From Rhizoclosmatium globosum (Eukaryota; Chytridiomycota; Chytridiomycetes; Chytridiales; Chytriomycetaceae): 64,000 nt of DNA. Where the stretch lies: the NCBI GenBank assembly GCA_002104985.1, contig MCGO01000018.1, positions 62,001 through 126,000 on the forward strand, read 5' to 3'. The notes beneath the pieces were generated by a model that saw only the letters and a list, made by a program, of their open reading frames with translations, searched no databases and was not told the DNA's origin. Position 1 is the first letter of the stretch; each line of letters opens with the position of its first letter. Position numbers and translations under genes: made by a program. Positions 54,243 to 64,000 of this stretch are shown piece after piece.

Positions 54243-56063
54243 CTATGAGAGCAGAGATAAAATGACACTCAACGAGAGTGTCAGACATACAAACCCAAGA
54301 CAATACTGAACCAATATCACTCCAGCAATCGCATCAGCTTCTCCCTTCGGATGCCACATTTGCGTAAAATACACTGTCGATGACGCTGTCGGCATACACG
54401 CCTCCAACATCAACACAAACCGAAACATCTTGTCATCCGCGTCAATCACTCCTCCAGAAACAAGAAGCTCCACAAACAGATTCCAATCACGGGCATGACA
54501 ACTAGACGACATAGTGAAATTCCAATGATGATTTTGGGAGAAACGAGTCGCTTGAAATTAATCGGCCAAGGGCTCCACCAAGATTCATCAATCCTAAAGG
54601 AACAGCTCCGCCTCCCAAAAACTGTAATGCCTCAATGAGGAAACTGAGTGGTGCCTCTGTAACTGATTCTGGGGTTTCACAAACAATCCCTTCAGAGCGG
54701 GTATACTGGCGACAAAGAGACCAACGATAGTCTGAACGTATGAATCTTTAGAATATTTTCCATCTCTTACACACGAAAATGCGTACCGCTGTATTGGCAG
54801 GACTCAATAAACTTGTGAGTGCGAATTGAATTTGCATCCAAAGCCATTTCAAAACTGTCCAGCACGTCACTTTGATTGGATCCTCTTCCTGAAACTCGTG
54901 TTCTAGATGCACAGTTTCCGCATCGTCTGCACGTTTCTTGTCTGTGTTCTGGTCACAAAACTGGGCTCTGATTTGGTATGAGGACCAATAACGGATATCT
55001 GATCCTGCACAGCGATTTGAGCGTCTCCACCTTCCTGTGCCACTTCTTTTGCTTCATTGATGGTCCAGCCACCAATGACCTTGCACTGAACTGCATTCCA
55101 TCCTCTTCATCAAATCCTTCTTGTCGATCAACTACAGTTCTTCTAACCTCACCACCACCACCACTTTCTTCCTCCTTCTTGACTCCATCCATAGAAAACC
55201 CTGCAGCCATACATCCCGACTCCCACTCAACTCCTTATTCCTACTCAACCGTCTAACCGTCGCCCCCACAGAAGCCGCCGCACTCACAACAGACATTCTC
55301 CCTCCAACAGACTCCCTCGGCATCCCAGCAACATCGATCCCAAAACACGTATACCCGACTGAAAAGAAGAAGAGTTCGTGAAGCAGAGTATGCCGAAACG
55401 TATACGACTCCGAGTACAGCGTCACCTGGTTGAAATGGAGGCGTATTTCCAAGAGACAGGATGATTGCGAGGGCTACGTCGCCGCAATTGCCATCGTCAC
55501 TGCCACTGTTGAATAAAACGCGATGAGTCCGAAAACATATCAAAACCAAAAACACACTTACATATGGTACCATACCGAAACCCCTGTGGTGGTTGTGTGA
55601 GTATAACACGATACAGCCGAGAATCCAACCAAGAGACAAGTGACACATGGATGCGAGGTTCATTACTCCAAACTCGTACAGATTCTGAAAATTGATTCCA
55701 ACTACCACGTTCGAGAAGAGGAGGCATGGGTTCAAGACCTTTTATACGTTATTAGAGACGAGCGATGGGGATGGAGATGGTGATGGAGACGGGTCAAATG
55801 CGTACCCAAATCAAAAGCTGTAGTGGAATCGATGGTGAGTGAAAGAAACGCGTTGGCGTGTATTGGGTTGTTTACCTTCGCAATCACTTTGGACCCTGAG
55901 GCTTCGAGCACTTTGTTTTTAGCCATGAAAACACCGATTCCTAAAGGCTCAGTTCAGTCTTAAGAAGTTTATTTGATATTGTTGTACCCATGGCAAAGAT
56001 GAGTTTGAGGATGGGTCTGCAAGCGGCCCATACAATAGGACCTGTGAGATTGATGTTTGGCAT
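54243..56063 (-). CDS. PIN-like/auxin-efflux-family membrane transport protein, frame breaks
   Basis: The family (Mem_trans, fungal ECM3-like) has five helices, a loop and five helices. Here the first half is INLTGPIVWAACRPILKLIF, KVLEASGSKVIAK, then NPCLLFSNVVVGINFQNLYEF, HLSLGWILGCIVLY and CGDVALAIILSLGNTPPF; the loop is hydrophilic (KKEEESGGGGEVRR, KKRADDAETVHLEHEF); the second half has FALTSLLSPANTA, FLIEALQFLGGGAVPLGLMN, SPKIIIGISLCRLVVMPVI and LEACMPTASSTVYFTQMW. Exons identified: 56063-55988, 55940-55876, 55738-55562, then one from about 55505, which needs one extra correction. Six -1 shifts follow, near 55206, 55016, 54955, 54690, 54562 and 54470. Cargo unknown; it should sit in ER or plasma membrane. 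Confidence 0.72.
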
Positions 56064-56215
56064 TGATTGACAGTCACCGTGATTTGTTATGAAAGATGTG
56101 CCGAAACGGGATTGATTCCATTTCAAAAAAGCTGTCAAGTTGAAAGGAAGCCAGCCAGGCATCAAAAGCATCAACAACTCGAGCACCAACCGTCAAACCG
56201 TCAAAGTCTCACCGA

Positions 56216-57682
56216 ATGGCAACTAGTAATCCACGGCAGCAATTGCAACCCACCGCGTCTCCTTCAGCTTCACTGGCGGGTCTCCATCGCAGCTCCAAAT
56301 CAAGGTTCCACAGCTTTCCCAACCACCCGCCAAACACGCCATTTGCCCTTGTCCCTGCCCAACCAGAATCACATTCATTCACCCTCTTTTGCATTCCAAC
56401 AACCATCGCCCTCCTTCTTCTTCCGCCACCAGCACCAGCACCCAAATAATGTCCCTGGGAATAACGTTCAACAGCCCCAGTCAATTGAACACATTCTCAC
56501 CGATGTCTTTGCCGAACTCGAATCGTCTTCTTCCTCTTCCTCCGCCCACTCAGACAAAACACTCGTAAACATAATCCCCAACACTCCCCCAAAGTCACTC
56601 TGGTTCTCGCCAAAGTCTCGAAAACAACGAATCGTCCATTTCTCTCCCACCGTGCAATACCTAGACGAATCAATGCCCCACATCGACGCGAAAAAGAAGA
56701 ATGCGGAGGATGAGGACGAGGACCGTGCACCCTTGTTTTGGAAACTGCCTTTTCGTATTCGCGCAGCCACCATTTCTCGGTACTGTTCACCACAACAATT
56801 GCAGAATCCTGCTACACCGCCTCAAACTCCTCCACGGAAAGGGATTATTAAAGCGAGGAAAAGTGGGGGGAAGGAGTATGTTCCTGTGGATCGGCTTGTT
56901 GTGACTGCGAGAGTGTGGCTGGTTCAACGGAACCTTGTAACAACGTCTCAAATAACGGCTGCTGTAATACCGAATCAAGAAATGGCGATGGGTCGGTGGG
57001 GTTCTGACTCTACTCTTGTACCACCACGGAAACTTGGGAATGTCGATAACGAGGAACTCCTACCGTCTTCTTGTATGTCACCTAGCTTTCCACAGCAATT
57101 GATATCGGAACACGCGCTTGAGTGTTCTTGCCTCTCTGATTATGTTCCAGACCGTGAACTGGATGTTGCCCCAACACCTGAATCGTCACCAGTTCCAAGC
57201 GAATCTTTAGCACTCGTACCTTCCCGACTCCTTCGCATTTAATTATTACTAGCGCGTTAAGGGAGATATTGCTCTCCAGTTCCGACACGACAACTTCCAT
57301 GGAAAATGTTCAATCAGCCACCAAAGTACAATCCACTACCACATGCAGCAATCAAAACAATGAAGACGACGACGAAGACGAAGAAATACAACCTCAACTA
57401 CTATCCTTGCGTATTTCACGTTCTCTGACTCCGTTTGACACCGTCACTCGTCTCCTTGAAGCTAAAGCTTGTGCACAGCTTGGCATTCCGTGTCGAATAA
57501 CGCGTATTCGTATCTTGGGACCAATGCCGCAGCGAGGAAAACGTGATAAGAAAAAGAAGACGGACTTGAAAAGGGAGTGGATAGATTTGGAGGTTGGGGA
57601 TGAAGTGGAGTGGAGGGTACGAGTTGGACAGGTTGGAATGGGTAGTGAAATGAGCATGTTTTTGGATGTTGTGGAGGTGTGA
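56216..57682 (+). CDS. Hypothetical protein, Pro/Gln/Ser-rich with C-terminal conserved-looking block
   Basis: No family was recognised. The ATG at 56216 (MATSNPRQQLQPTASPSASL) gives a Pro/Ser/His-rich N-terminus; a frame change (about 56300) leads to IEHILTDVFAELESS, PNTPPKSLWFSPKSRKQRI, an acidic patch, PPRKGIIKARKSGGKEYVPV and WLVQRNLVTTSQITAAV, to a stop at 57242. Reading -1 there continues into IITSALREILLSSSDTTT and a last block (SLTPFDTVTRLLEAKACAQL, RITRIRILGPMPQRGKRDKK, WIDLEVGDEVEWRVRVGQVG) to 57682. These may be one gene or two (a second start exists at 57299). It is divergent from the carrier gene. Confidence 0.45.
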
Positions 57683-57816
57683 AAAATTTTCATTTTAGTA
57701 AACGCGTAGTTTGAATATAGAAGTGTCTTTGTATTTCAATGATGTATCACAGTGCTTTATTTGAATATTACATGAATGAAATGAGTTTGTTATTCCGTTT
57801 GATGCTAGTCGTACAT

Positions 57817-58840
57817 TCATTCGCGATGCTCATGTTCTTCCAGTTCAATGGCGTCTTCGTCTTCATGTAATGGTACGATCCCGCGCAACTTCTGATCACG
57901 AAACAATTGTGTAGCGAGTTGCCTTGCTTTCAAGTTTCTGCGTCGCACTCCAATGACTGATCCGACACCCAGCAGAATAAGACCCACGAACACAATCCCA
58001 GCAATCGCACCACCACTTATTAAAGGCGCATTTCCAGTCGGCACAACAGCAACAGTTTGAGGACTACTCGTAGTATTGTACTCTTTACACCAAGCATAAT
58101 AATCTATATCATGAGTGTTAAGCTCAAACCATACCAACCATCGGTTTACCTCATCGATCGCCACCTGACATCCACCCCGACCCTTCCCGGACTCCACTCC
58201 ATCAAACCCAAACGTAAACGACGCAGCAACAGTATCCCAAACAACGCCACCATGCGAACTTTCATCAAACTCACACACATCAACCCTTCCCGTCGTCCCC
58301 ATGTTATCCACATACGTCGTATTACAGAAATACGCTTGAAGCGACTGAAGCGTCCCCGAAGATGTGCTTGTAAGTTGCAGGTTTGTAACTAAAGAGTATT
58401 TTTAGAACTCAAGGTGAGGGGAGAACGTTGTTCAAGAAGGTTACGTTGAGCGTATGCAGGCATGTAGTATTGTATCGAGAAGGAAGAGATGGAGTAAGGT
58501 CCTGCTTTCGACCAGTCTGCTTTGACCCTGATCTCATGGAGGTTAACGAAACGGGGGCGGCAAGACGGGGGGGGTGAATGAGTTTAAAGAGTTACCAGAC
58601 GTCGTCGCATTTTGGATCTGTATTGATTGATCAGAATGGATAAGAAGAAGGGACTAGGAACGCACCAAGGGCCGAAGACCAGTGGGAGACATCGGATGTT
58701 GTCCTGTTCACTCCTGCATCGGCAATGTTCTGTGGAAGGCATCGTGATGGTGCACAGTTTGATGTTGTCGTGTCGGTGCTTGAGGCTGTGATTGTCGATA
58801 GCTGGATAATGTCCAGTTCGCCAGGTGAAGGGAGTGCCAT
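57817..58840 (-). CDS. Single-pass membrane protein with Cys-containing ectodomain
   Basis: Four exons (58840-58666, 58617-58596, 58527-58445, 58388-57817) give 283 residues with consistent phases; exon 2 is only 22 nt. Residues 1-210 have Cys, Thr and Asn-glycosylation sites (NCAPSRCLPQNIADAG, NRTTSDVSHWS, YFCNTTYVDNM, WCKEYNTTSS). A single helix is at about 216-241 (LISGGAIAGIVFVGLILLG), followed by a positive RRRNLKARQ and an acidic tail (LHEDEDAIELEEHEHRE), so it is oriented with the C-terminus inside. A signal peptide is not seen at this ATG; an upstream exon may carry it. The family is not recognised. No frame break is needed, in contrast to both neighbours. Confidence 0.72.
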
Positions 58841-59014
58841 ATTATGGTTTTAACAGAGTTTGTAAGTTCGCGGGTTCAGCCTCCCCCTTCCCTCCTTTCC
58901 TCTAACCTTCACTTAAATTCAACATAAAATAAGAGTTAATACTTTTACATTTGACGTGGGGTCTGGACTCTCTCTGGTACCTGTTCAAAAACGACAATTC
59001 CAAGTTTTTTGAGG

Positions 59015-61875
59015 ATGTTGAAACAAACTTCAGATGGAGCCTCTTCCTCCCATCATCGATTCAGCTTCAGTTCAGAATCGTGGCAGCGACTCTCTGGCCT
59101 TCATCACCCTCAAGTGGCGGGATCACCAAAAGCCATCACCCATCCTTTCATGAACACGTTTCAAAACATGCGCAAAAGCATCAGGCTGACGGGAAACACC
59201 ACCATCCTTTTAAGCAGGGAAAAGGCGCTCTCTCGGATCAATCGGCTGGATTCCTTCAGACGCCTATGTGCTTGGTCTGTATCTATTTCGTATTCTTCAA
59301 TGATTCCATGAAAGTCTTATCCAAAACCAACTAGGCCATCAACATTGGTGACCTAAAAGGCCTCGAACGCCTCTTATCTTCCAAACCCGACTTGGTCTGT
59401 GATCGCGGTCCGTTCGGCGAAACTATCCTGCATGTTGCTATCCTGAAAAAGAAGGCAGACATCGCCGAATGGATTATCGAGAGATATGGAGACGATTATA
59501 TCCCAGTACTCCAGGAATCGCTCCAGGTTACTGAAATCAGGCTGTGTGAGATTTCATATGGCCAGGGTGTGAAAGTGGATGGGACGCCATACGGGCATCA
59601 GTACAATGGAGAGACGGCTTTACATCAGGCATGCAAGAATGGAATGCTGACTGTTGTAAGTTTCGATTTATCCAACTTCCTTGCCGTGATGGCTAAAAAA
59701 CAAATAACTCCTGCCATGTACAGGTTAAGCTTCTCGTTGACAAAAAAGTAAACGCTAACGTTGAGGCAAATGGTATCTCCTTTCAAGAGTATTCCACAAG
59801 TTGGGAGTATCCAAACTTGTATTCGGGCTCAACACCCCTCCACTTTGCAGCTACCCGTCGCGACACACTCGAAATCATCAAGCTTCTCGTGGAAAAAGGT
59901 GGCGCGGACATTTATCGCAAAGATCAATATGGAAACAACATTCTGCATGTTATGGCCTACTTTGGCATCTTCAATGAAACGTACCAATACATTGTGAAAC
60001 GAAATGATGCGGATTTGATGAAAGGCGTCACTAAAACTAAGCTTATTACGCAAGACAATAATCATGGGCTTACACCGGCGATGTTGGGGCTGTCGCTTGG
60101 ATATTGCTCTATGATTGAAGCGTTGAAGGAGCCGCAGTGGGAGTTTGGAGACGATATTGGTATTACGCAGTTCCTTTGGATGATATCTGCCCGATTTTGC
60201 ATCAGTGAGTTCTTCGAGTTCTGGGTGTCCAATGTTGAAATATCATACTAGGAAAAAGTATGGGACGGATACATTATCTAAACCGATACTGGTGTCAATC
60301 GTAGACAGATGGGGTGAGTGCAACTACTTGAAATCATTTCGTGTAATTAACCAAGAGTCCAGACCACGATATGATTACTCATCCAATTTTCCGATCCATC
60401 ATCCGAGTGAAATGGGACGTTTATGCTCGTCGCTATTTCATGCGCCAGTTCTTTGTCTCTGCAGTCACAGTTATACTCTTCACAATCAGTGTTGGTCTTG
60501 ACTCTGGGCAAAGCACAAGTCACCCAAACAACCAGAGACGTCCAATACGGACTCGTTGTCGCCACTTTCGTTCTTGTATTCTTTCAAGTCTACGATGTGA
60601 TCCATGATTACTATGAGCTGTATAAGCGTACAAAGTTCCGTCCAAAGCATTTACGAAACATCAAACTTTCGTTCTGGAAGTCTCTTGATGAACGTCTTGA
60701 TTATGTGTGGACCATGATTCGTGCGATATTGATGAGGATGTGATTCGAGTGGTGTTTAGTGTTTGTGTGATATTACATTTGCCTTGTCTACGGCTGCACG
60801 ATTCAACACAAGCATAGACTTGTCAGCACTTCCAAAATTCAAGCTGTGGCTCAATTTTTGGATGGCTCCATATTTTACTATACCCGAGGAATTAAATCAG
60901 TTGGACCATTGATCTTGGTTCTTCGACAAGTTGTGACTAGGTTTGACATCCTTCAAACTGCATTCAAATTGTCATAACTTTTTTTTAGAGGTTTTATGCA
61001 CTGGATTGTGATTTATATCACAACCGTTATTGGCTTTTCATCTGCATTCTATCTATTATGAAAAATATGGATTATGCGGCAAAAGGGCTCGATATGCTAA
61101 CGATTGGAACTACTATAGTGGTGCTGTATTATGGACTGTCAGATTTTTGTTTTCTATGGAAGACTTTAGCAATTTGAGAGGTGTCGCAGGAGTAAGTCAA
61201 CTAAACTCTGACCTAAAGACTCATTTGACATTGCATAGGACTTTGGCATTCTATTGTTCTTAGTTCATCAGTTTTGTGTTGTCATAATCTTACTGAACGT
61301 CTTGGTGGCATTACTCGTTGATATTTTCGTTCTCATATCAAAGCACTATGAGTCTCAATGGCTCCTCCAGATGGCAAGGACAGTTATCAGTTGAGTATAT
61401 TCTTATTGACTGTTTCCTCAATGACGAAAAACACCAGATATGACCGTGATTTGAGTCGTTATGACAAGGATATCTTGGAGCAACAGTTTGGATTCCATCG
61501 ACATCCAATTGAGATCAAAAGAGCTTTATCAGGCCTAGTTCACCCTCTATCATCAGAAAATTTGAACGTTTCTGCAGACACATTGAGAGACGGAAAATCA
61601 CTAAAAATTAGCAAGCAAGAGTTCACATCGACAGCAACTATATCTCTGAAGATCCGCGTCATTTCTTCATGTTTTTGGATCAGTCAATGGTGATTGTTGT
61701 GGATGGTGAACAGTCTACGGAAACAAAGACTGTTCGACTTGTAACTGGAGTTTATAAAACCGCGGACGGACAAGAAGATGTAGAAGTCAAGGTAGATGAT
61801 ATGTATTGGAGCTTGAAGAAGTGTTGTGGGACTTGGGTCGACTGTTTTCTCGACAAGCGGAGGATATATGGGTAG
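59015..61875 (+). CDS. Ankyrin-repeat TRP-like cation channel, frame breaks
   Basis: Ankyrin repeats: INIGDLKGLERLL, FGETILHVAILKKKADIAEW, NGETALHQACKNGMLTV, GSTPLHFAATRRDTLEIIKL, YGNNILHVMAYFGIF and GLTPAMLGLSLGY. Then comes a six-helix-like membrane part: WDVYARRYFMRQFFVSAVTV, YGLVVATFVLVFFQVYDVI, a pore-side FYYTRGIKSVGPLILVLRQ, FMHWIVIYITTVIGFSSAFY and FGILLFLVHQFCVVIILLNV, and a cytoplasmic tail. The order matches TRPV/TRPA-type channels, so it would pass cations in response to mechanical, chemical or lipid cues. Introns of 45-90 nt are seen, e.g. 59660-59723 and 61192-61238. Shifts are needed before 59290, near 60171 and around 60500 and 61050. The start ATG is the first in frame, but the N-terminus is uncertain. 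Confidence 0.7.
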
Positions 61876-61990
61876 CTGTTGGGAAAGGATTATAATATTT
61901 ATTTCTGAAATAGATCGTATCTCAAAAATCTGCTTGCGTTCTTGATTTCCTTTCGCTATGTGAAATTGTCAGTTTTTCGAAAGACTTGAT

Positions 61991-64000
61991 ATGAAGAAAG
62001 GAGCAACCGCCTCCAAAGGCAAGAAAGGCGCTAAAGAGGAAGCTGCAGTCGAGTTACCGCCACCGCCTCCACCCCAAGATGAACCTCCACCAGTGGAAGT
62101 TGTAATTGAGCGCAAACCTGTCGATCGCACATTTTTGACTGAGAAGCTAAACTTGGATCGAATTAATCGCGTCGATAAAGTACTCAAGAAGACTTACTCA
62201 GTTCCAGCTTTGAAAAAAGATCCCAACGTCGAAGAAAAGAAGGTTGAAGGTGATCCTGGATTGTCCGATAACAACGGTGGTTCACTCTTGCGGAATCCCC
62301 AACAAAGCCCCTATCCGCGGCAGAAAGCGAAAATCGACCGACAACCCCAGGAATCGTGATAGATAATTTGACTGCAGCAAAAAGTTCACGTCCAGAAACT
62401 CCTTAATCGTGCCAGAAACTGAAACATCAGCGAAAACATAATAGAGCTGAAAACAATCAGTTAAAGGCGTCGAAAAAACACCATCATTCAGCAAGAGAAC
62501 TATTTCGATCAGTGGATGCATCACTAGTGGTGAAAAACCGCCACAAAAGCAGAAATTGATTTGGAAGCTGAAAATACATCACTTCTCATGCCAGCTGACT
62601 TGCAAGCTGCATTAGATCTTCGGGAACGCAGAATTACGCGCAGAGGAACAGAGCATTGGGCGTGCCTCCAGACCCAAATGATTCAGATGATTCATTGCTT
62701 GCTGAGATAAATGAAGCTACTGACGATAAACTGTTCCCTGGATTTCAGTTTGGAAAGAAAGGTGAGATCTTTATCCCCAAAAACTCTGTCGTAATCAATT
62801 CAACAGGTTCCAAACCTGTATTACAATCTACTCATCCTGTCCGATTAAACATTTCTCAAATCAAAAAGAAACTCAAAGATCACATCAAGTACACTGAGTC
62901 GAATTCATCAATAACAAAGGATTCTGACGAAGCAGCCTTCTTGCTTTCGCATCCTAAGGAAGTCCTCGATTCCTTCACACCAAAGACTCTGAAGACGTTC
63001 GAAGGATTAGTAATACAGAAGTATTACAAGAATGGCGCTATTACTGGCTTCAAGGGGAAAGATGAAATACAGACTATAAAGTTGAAAACCATGGCGAGAA
63101 ACGAAATTGAAGATATCAAAACCAACGCAATTTCGACCGAAAATAATCTCATCGACTTAAGATCATTTGAATGAGTGTCGGGTACGTCAACCTTCAAACC
63201 ATGCCAAAATATGGTATTATTCTTTATATAGGCAAACGTGAGCACACACACAGCCGAGTGCATCAATTTGATCAAAAAAATTAATCACATTGTGGAAACT
63301 GAGAAGCCGTTGAAAATTGATCCTCATTGGCCAATCCGAAACTACCCAAACAATCAATGAAACGACCCCCTTAATTACCAGCTTCCAAAAGCCCCGCATT
63401 TGCAACAAAATAAGAAATTCAGAGAGCTCGCTAAGTCTTACGTTGAGAGCTCGTCAATTGCCAAAGATTCGATTGCTGCTATCCCCCACTTAGAAGCCGA
63501 GATTGTTCCCGTCGAACACCATTTCAACATCTTGCAAATTCAGCTGGATAGATTACATAGTTTAAATCAAGATATACTTGAAAGCGACATGATAGACGCA
63601 CTTGAATCTTACATCGTTGGAAAACTGAAAAAGGTCGAGGAAAAGCACCGTAAGGAGCGTAAACGGTTGGCTCGACTTGTCATTGATGAAGCAACTGAAG
63701 CGGCAGCAAGAAAACGGAAATCGTCCATGCAACCAGTATTCTTCAAAGAGGAAGCAGTGACGGATGAGAGTCCTTCCAACTGGTGTTGCCAGATATAATA
63801 AGAGAAGAGAGCAGGTATAAATTTCACCGAGTACTTCGAAATTAAGTTAATATGTTTTCCAAGGAGCCTGAAGGGGAAATTGAAATTCGAAAGCGAAATC
63901 TTCAATCACTGAAAGCCGAGTCGCCAAAATTCGAAAAGCTATCGCCGAACGTGCAGTGTACATGATCCAAAGGAAGCGAAAAGCTGAACTCTTCTTGGCT
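61991..64000 (+). CDS. Partial coiled-coil protein, runs off the window end
   Basis: Starts MKKGATASKGKKGAKEE with a run of prolines and LNLDRINRVDKVLKKTYSVPAL. Later frames read MPADLQAALDLRERRITRRG, PPDPNDSDDSLLAEINEA, LFPGFQFGKKGEIFIPKNSV, LNISQIKKKLKDHIKYTESN, DEAAFLLSHPKEVLDSFTP, then long helices (VGKLKKVEEKHRKERKRLAR). After 63800 it continues as IEIRKRNLQSLKAE, then VAKIRKAIAERAVYMIQRKRKAE after a -1 shift near 63921, to the edge. Several frame corrections and probable introns (one ending at 63231) are needed. No family name was reached; composition and a possible IQ-like helix fit a cytoskeletal or flagellar protein. The 3' end is missing. Confidence 0.5.

Noticed and set aside
1..64000. 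CRISPR arrays, bacterial operons or Shine-Dalgarno-led genes
   Set aside because: Introns, polyadenylation signals and eukaryotic families throughout show this is nuclear DNA; no spaced identical repeats were seen.
1..64000. Transposons or retroelements
   Set aside because: No transposase, integrase or reverse transcriptase motifs and no long terminal or inverted repeats were noticed by eye.

Overview
The window is nuclear DNA of a eukaryote, most likely a zoosporic true fungus (chytrid). The signs are very short GT-AG introns (about 46-90 nt, with TAAC-type branch sites just upstream of the acceptor), dense genes on both strands, and fungal families (CHO2, ALR/MNR2-type Mg transporter, homeodomain factor, CNH-domain STE20 kinase). 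They sit beside gene types that fit a flagellated, sensing cell: a CFAP141-like small axonemal protein, tandem two-domain cyclic-nucleotide-binding proteins, an ankyrin-TRP-like channel, a TmcB-like membrane protein and a 7TM receptor with a phosphate-binding-protein ectodomain. No rRNA, tRNA, transposon or CRISPR was recognised. The species was not identified; all homology calls are from motif reading, with no search run.

Layout. 0-11 kb: CFAP141-like protein (-), heme-thiolate peroxidase (-), CHO2 phosphatidylethanolamine methyltransferase with 11 exons (+), then two paralogous Ure2/nu-class GST-like genes (+) flanking an RBR ubiquitin ligase (-). 11-16 kb: CorA-type Mg transporter, TIR-domain protein, DUF6492-like glycosyltransferase and SRPBCC protein (all +), each with apparent one-base frame breaks. 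16-31.5 kb: small ORF, WW-domain protein, MAP4K/GCK-like kinase with CNH domain, FSP1/AIF-like oxidoreductase (-), peroxiredoxin-like protein, SRAP/HMCES DNA-protein crosslink protein, Asp/Glu-racemase-like protein (-), acidic-tailed WW protein, HSL-type esterase (-), PhoD-like phosphatase.

31.6-34.5 kb is a cluster on the minus strand: two small secreted cysteine-rich proteins with identical cysteine spacing, then two WW/glycine-zipper proteins. 35-39 kb: an RS/coiled-coil protein and a homeodomain factor. 39-46.7 kb: the PstS-like-domain GPCR and, 105 bp further on, the 1442-residue TmcB-like protein. 46.7-64 kb: F-box/LRR protein, tandem cyclic-nucleotide-binding genes (-), a PIN-like/auxin-efflux-family carrier (-), an unknown protein, a single-pass membrane protein (-), the ankyrin-TRP-like channel and an unfinished coiled-coil gene running off the end.

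The 39-62 kb stretch holds receptor, membrane sensor, cyclic-nucleotide binders and ion channel, i.e. pieces of sensory signalling, but nothing in the sequence proves they work together. An important quality caveat: genes at 11.9-16 kb and 48-64 kb need many single-base (nearly always -1) frame corrections, while about 30 kb between them needs none. This looks more like local base-calling or assembly deletions than biology, so the gene models there are approximate.
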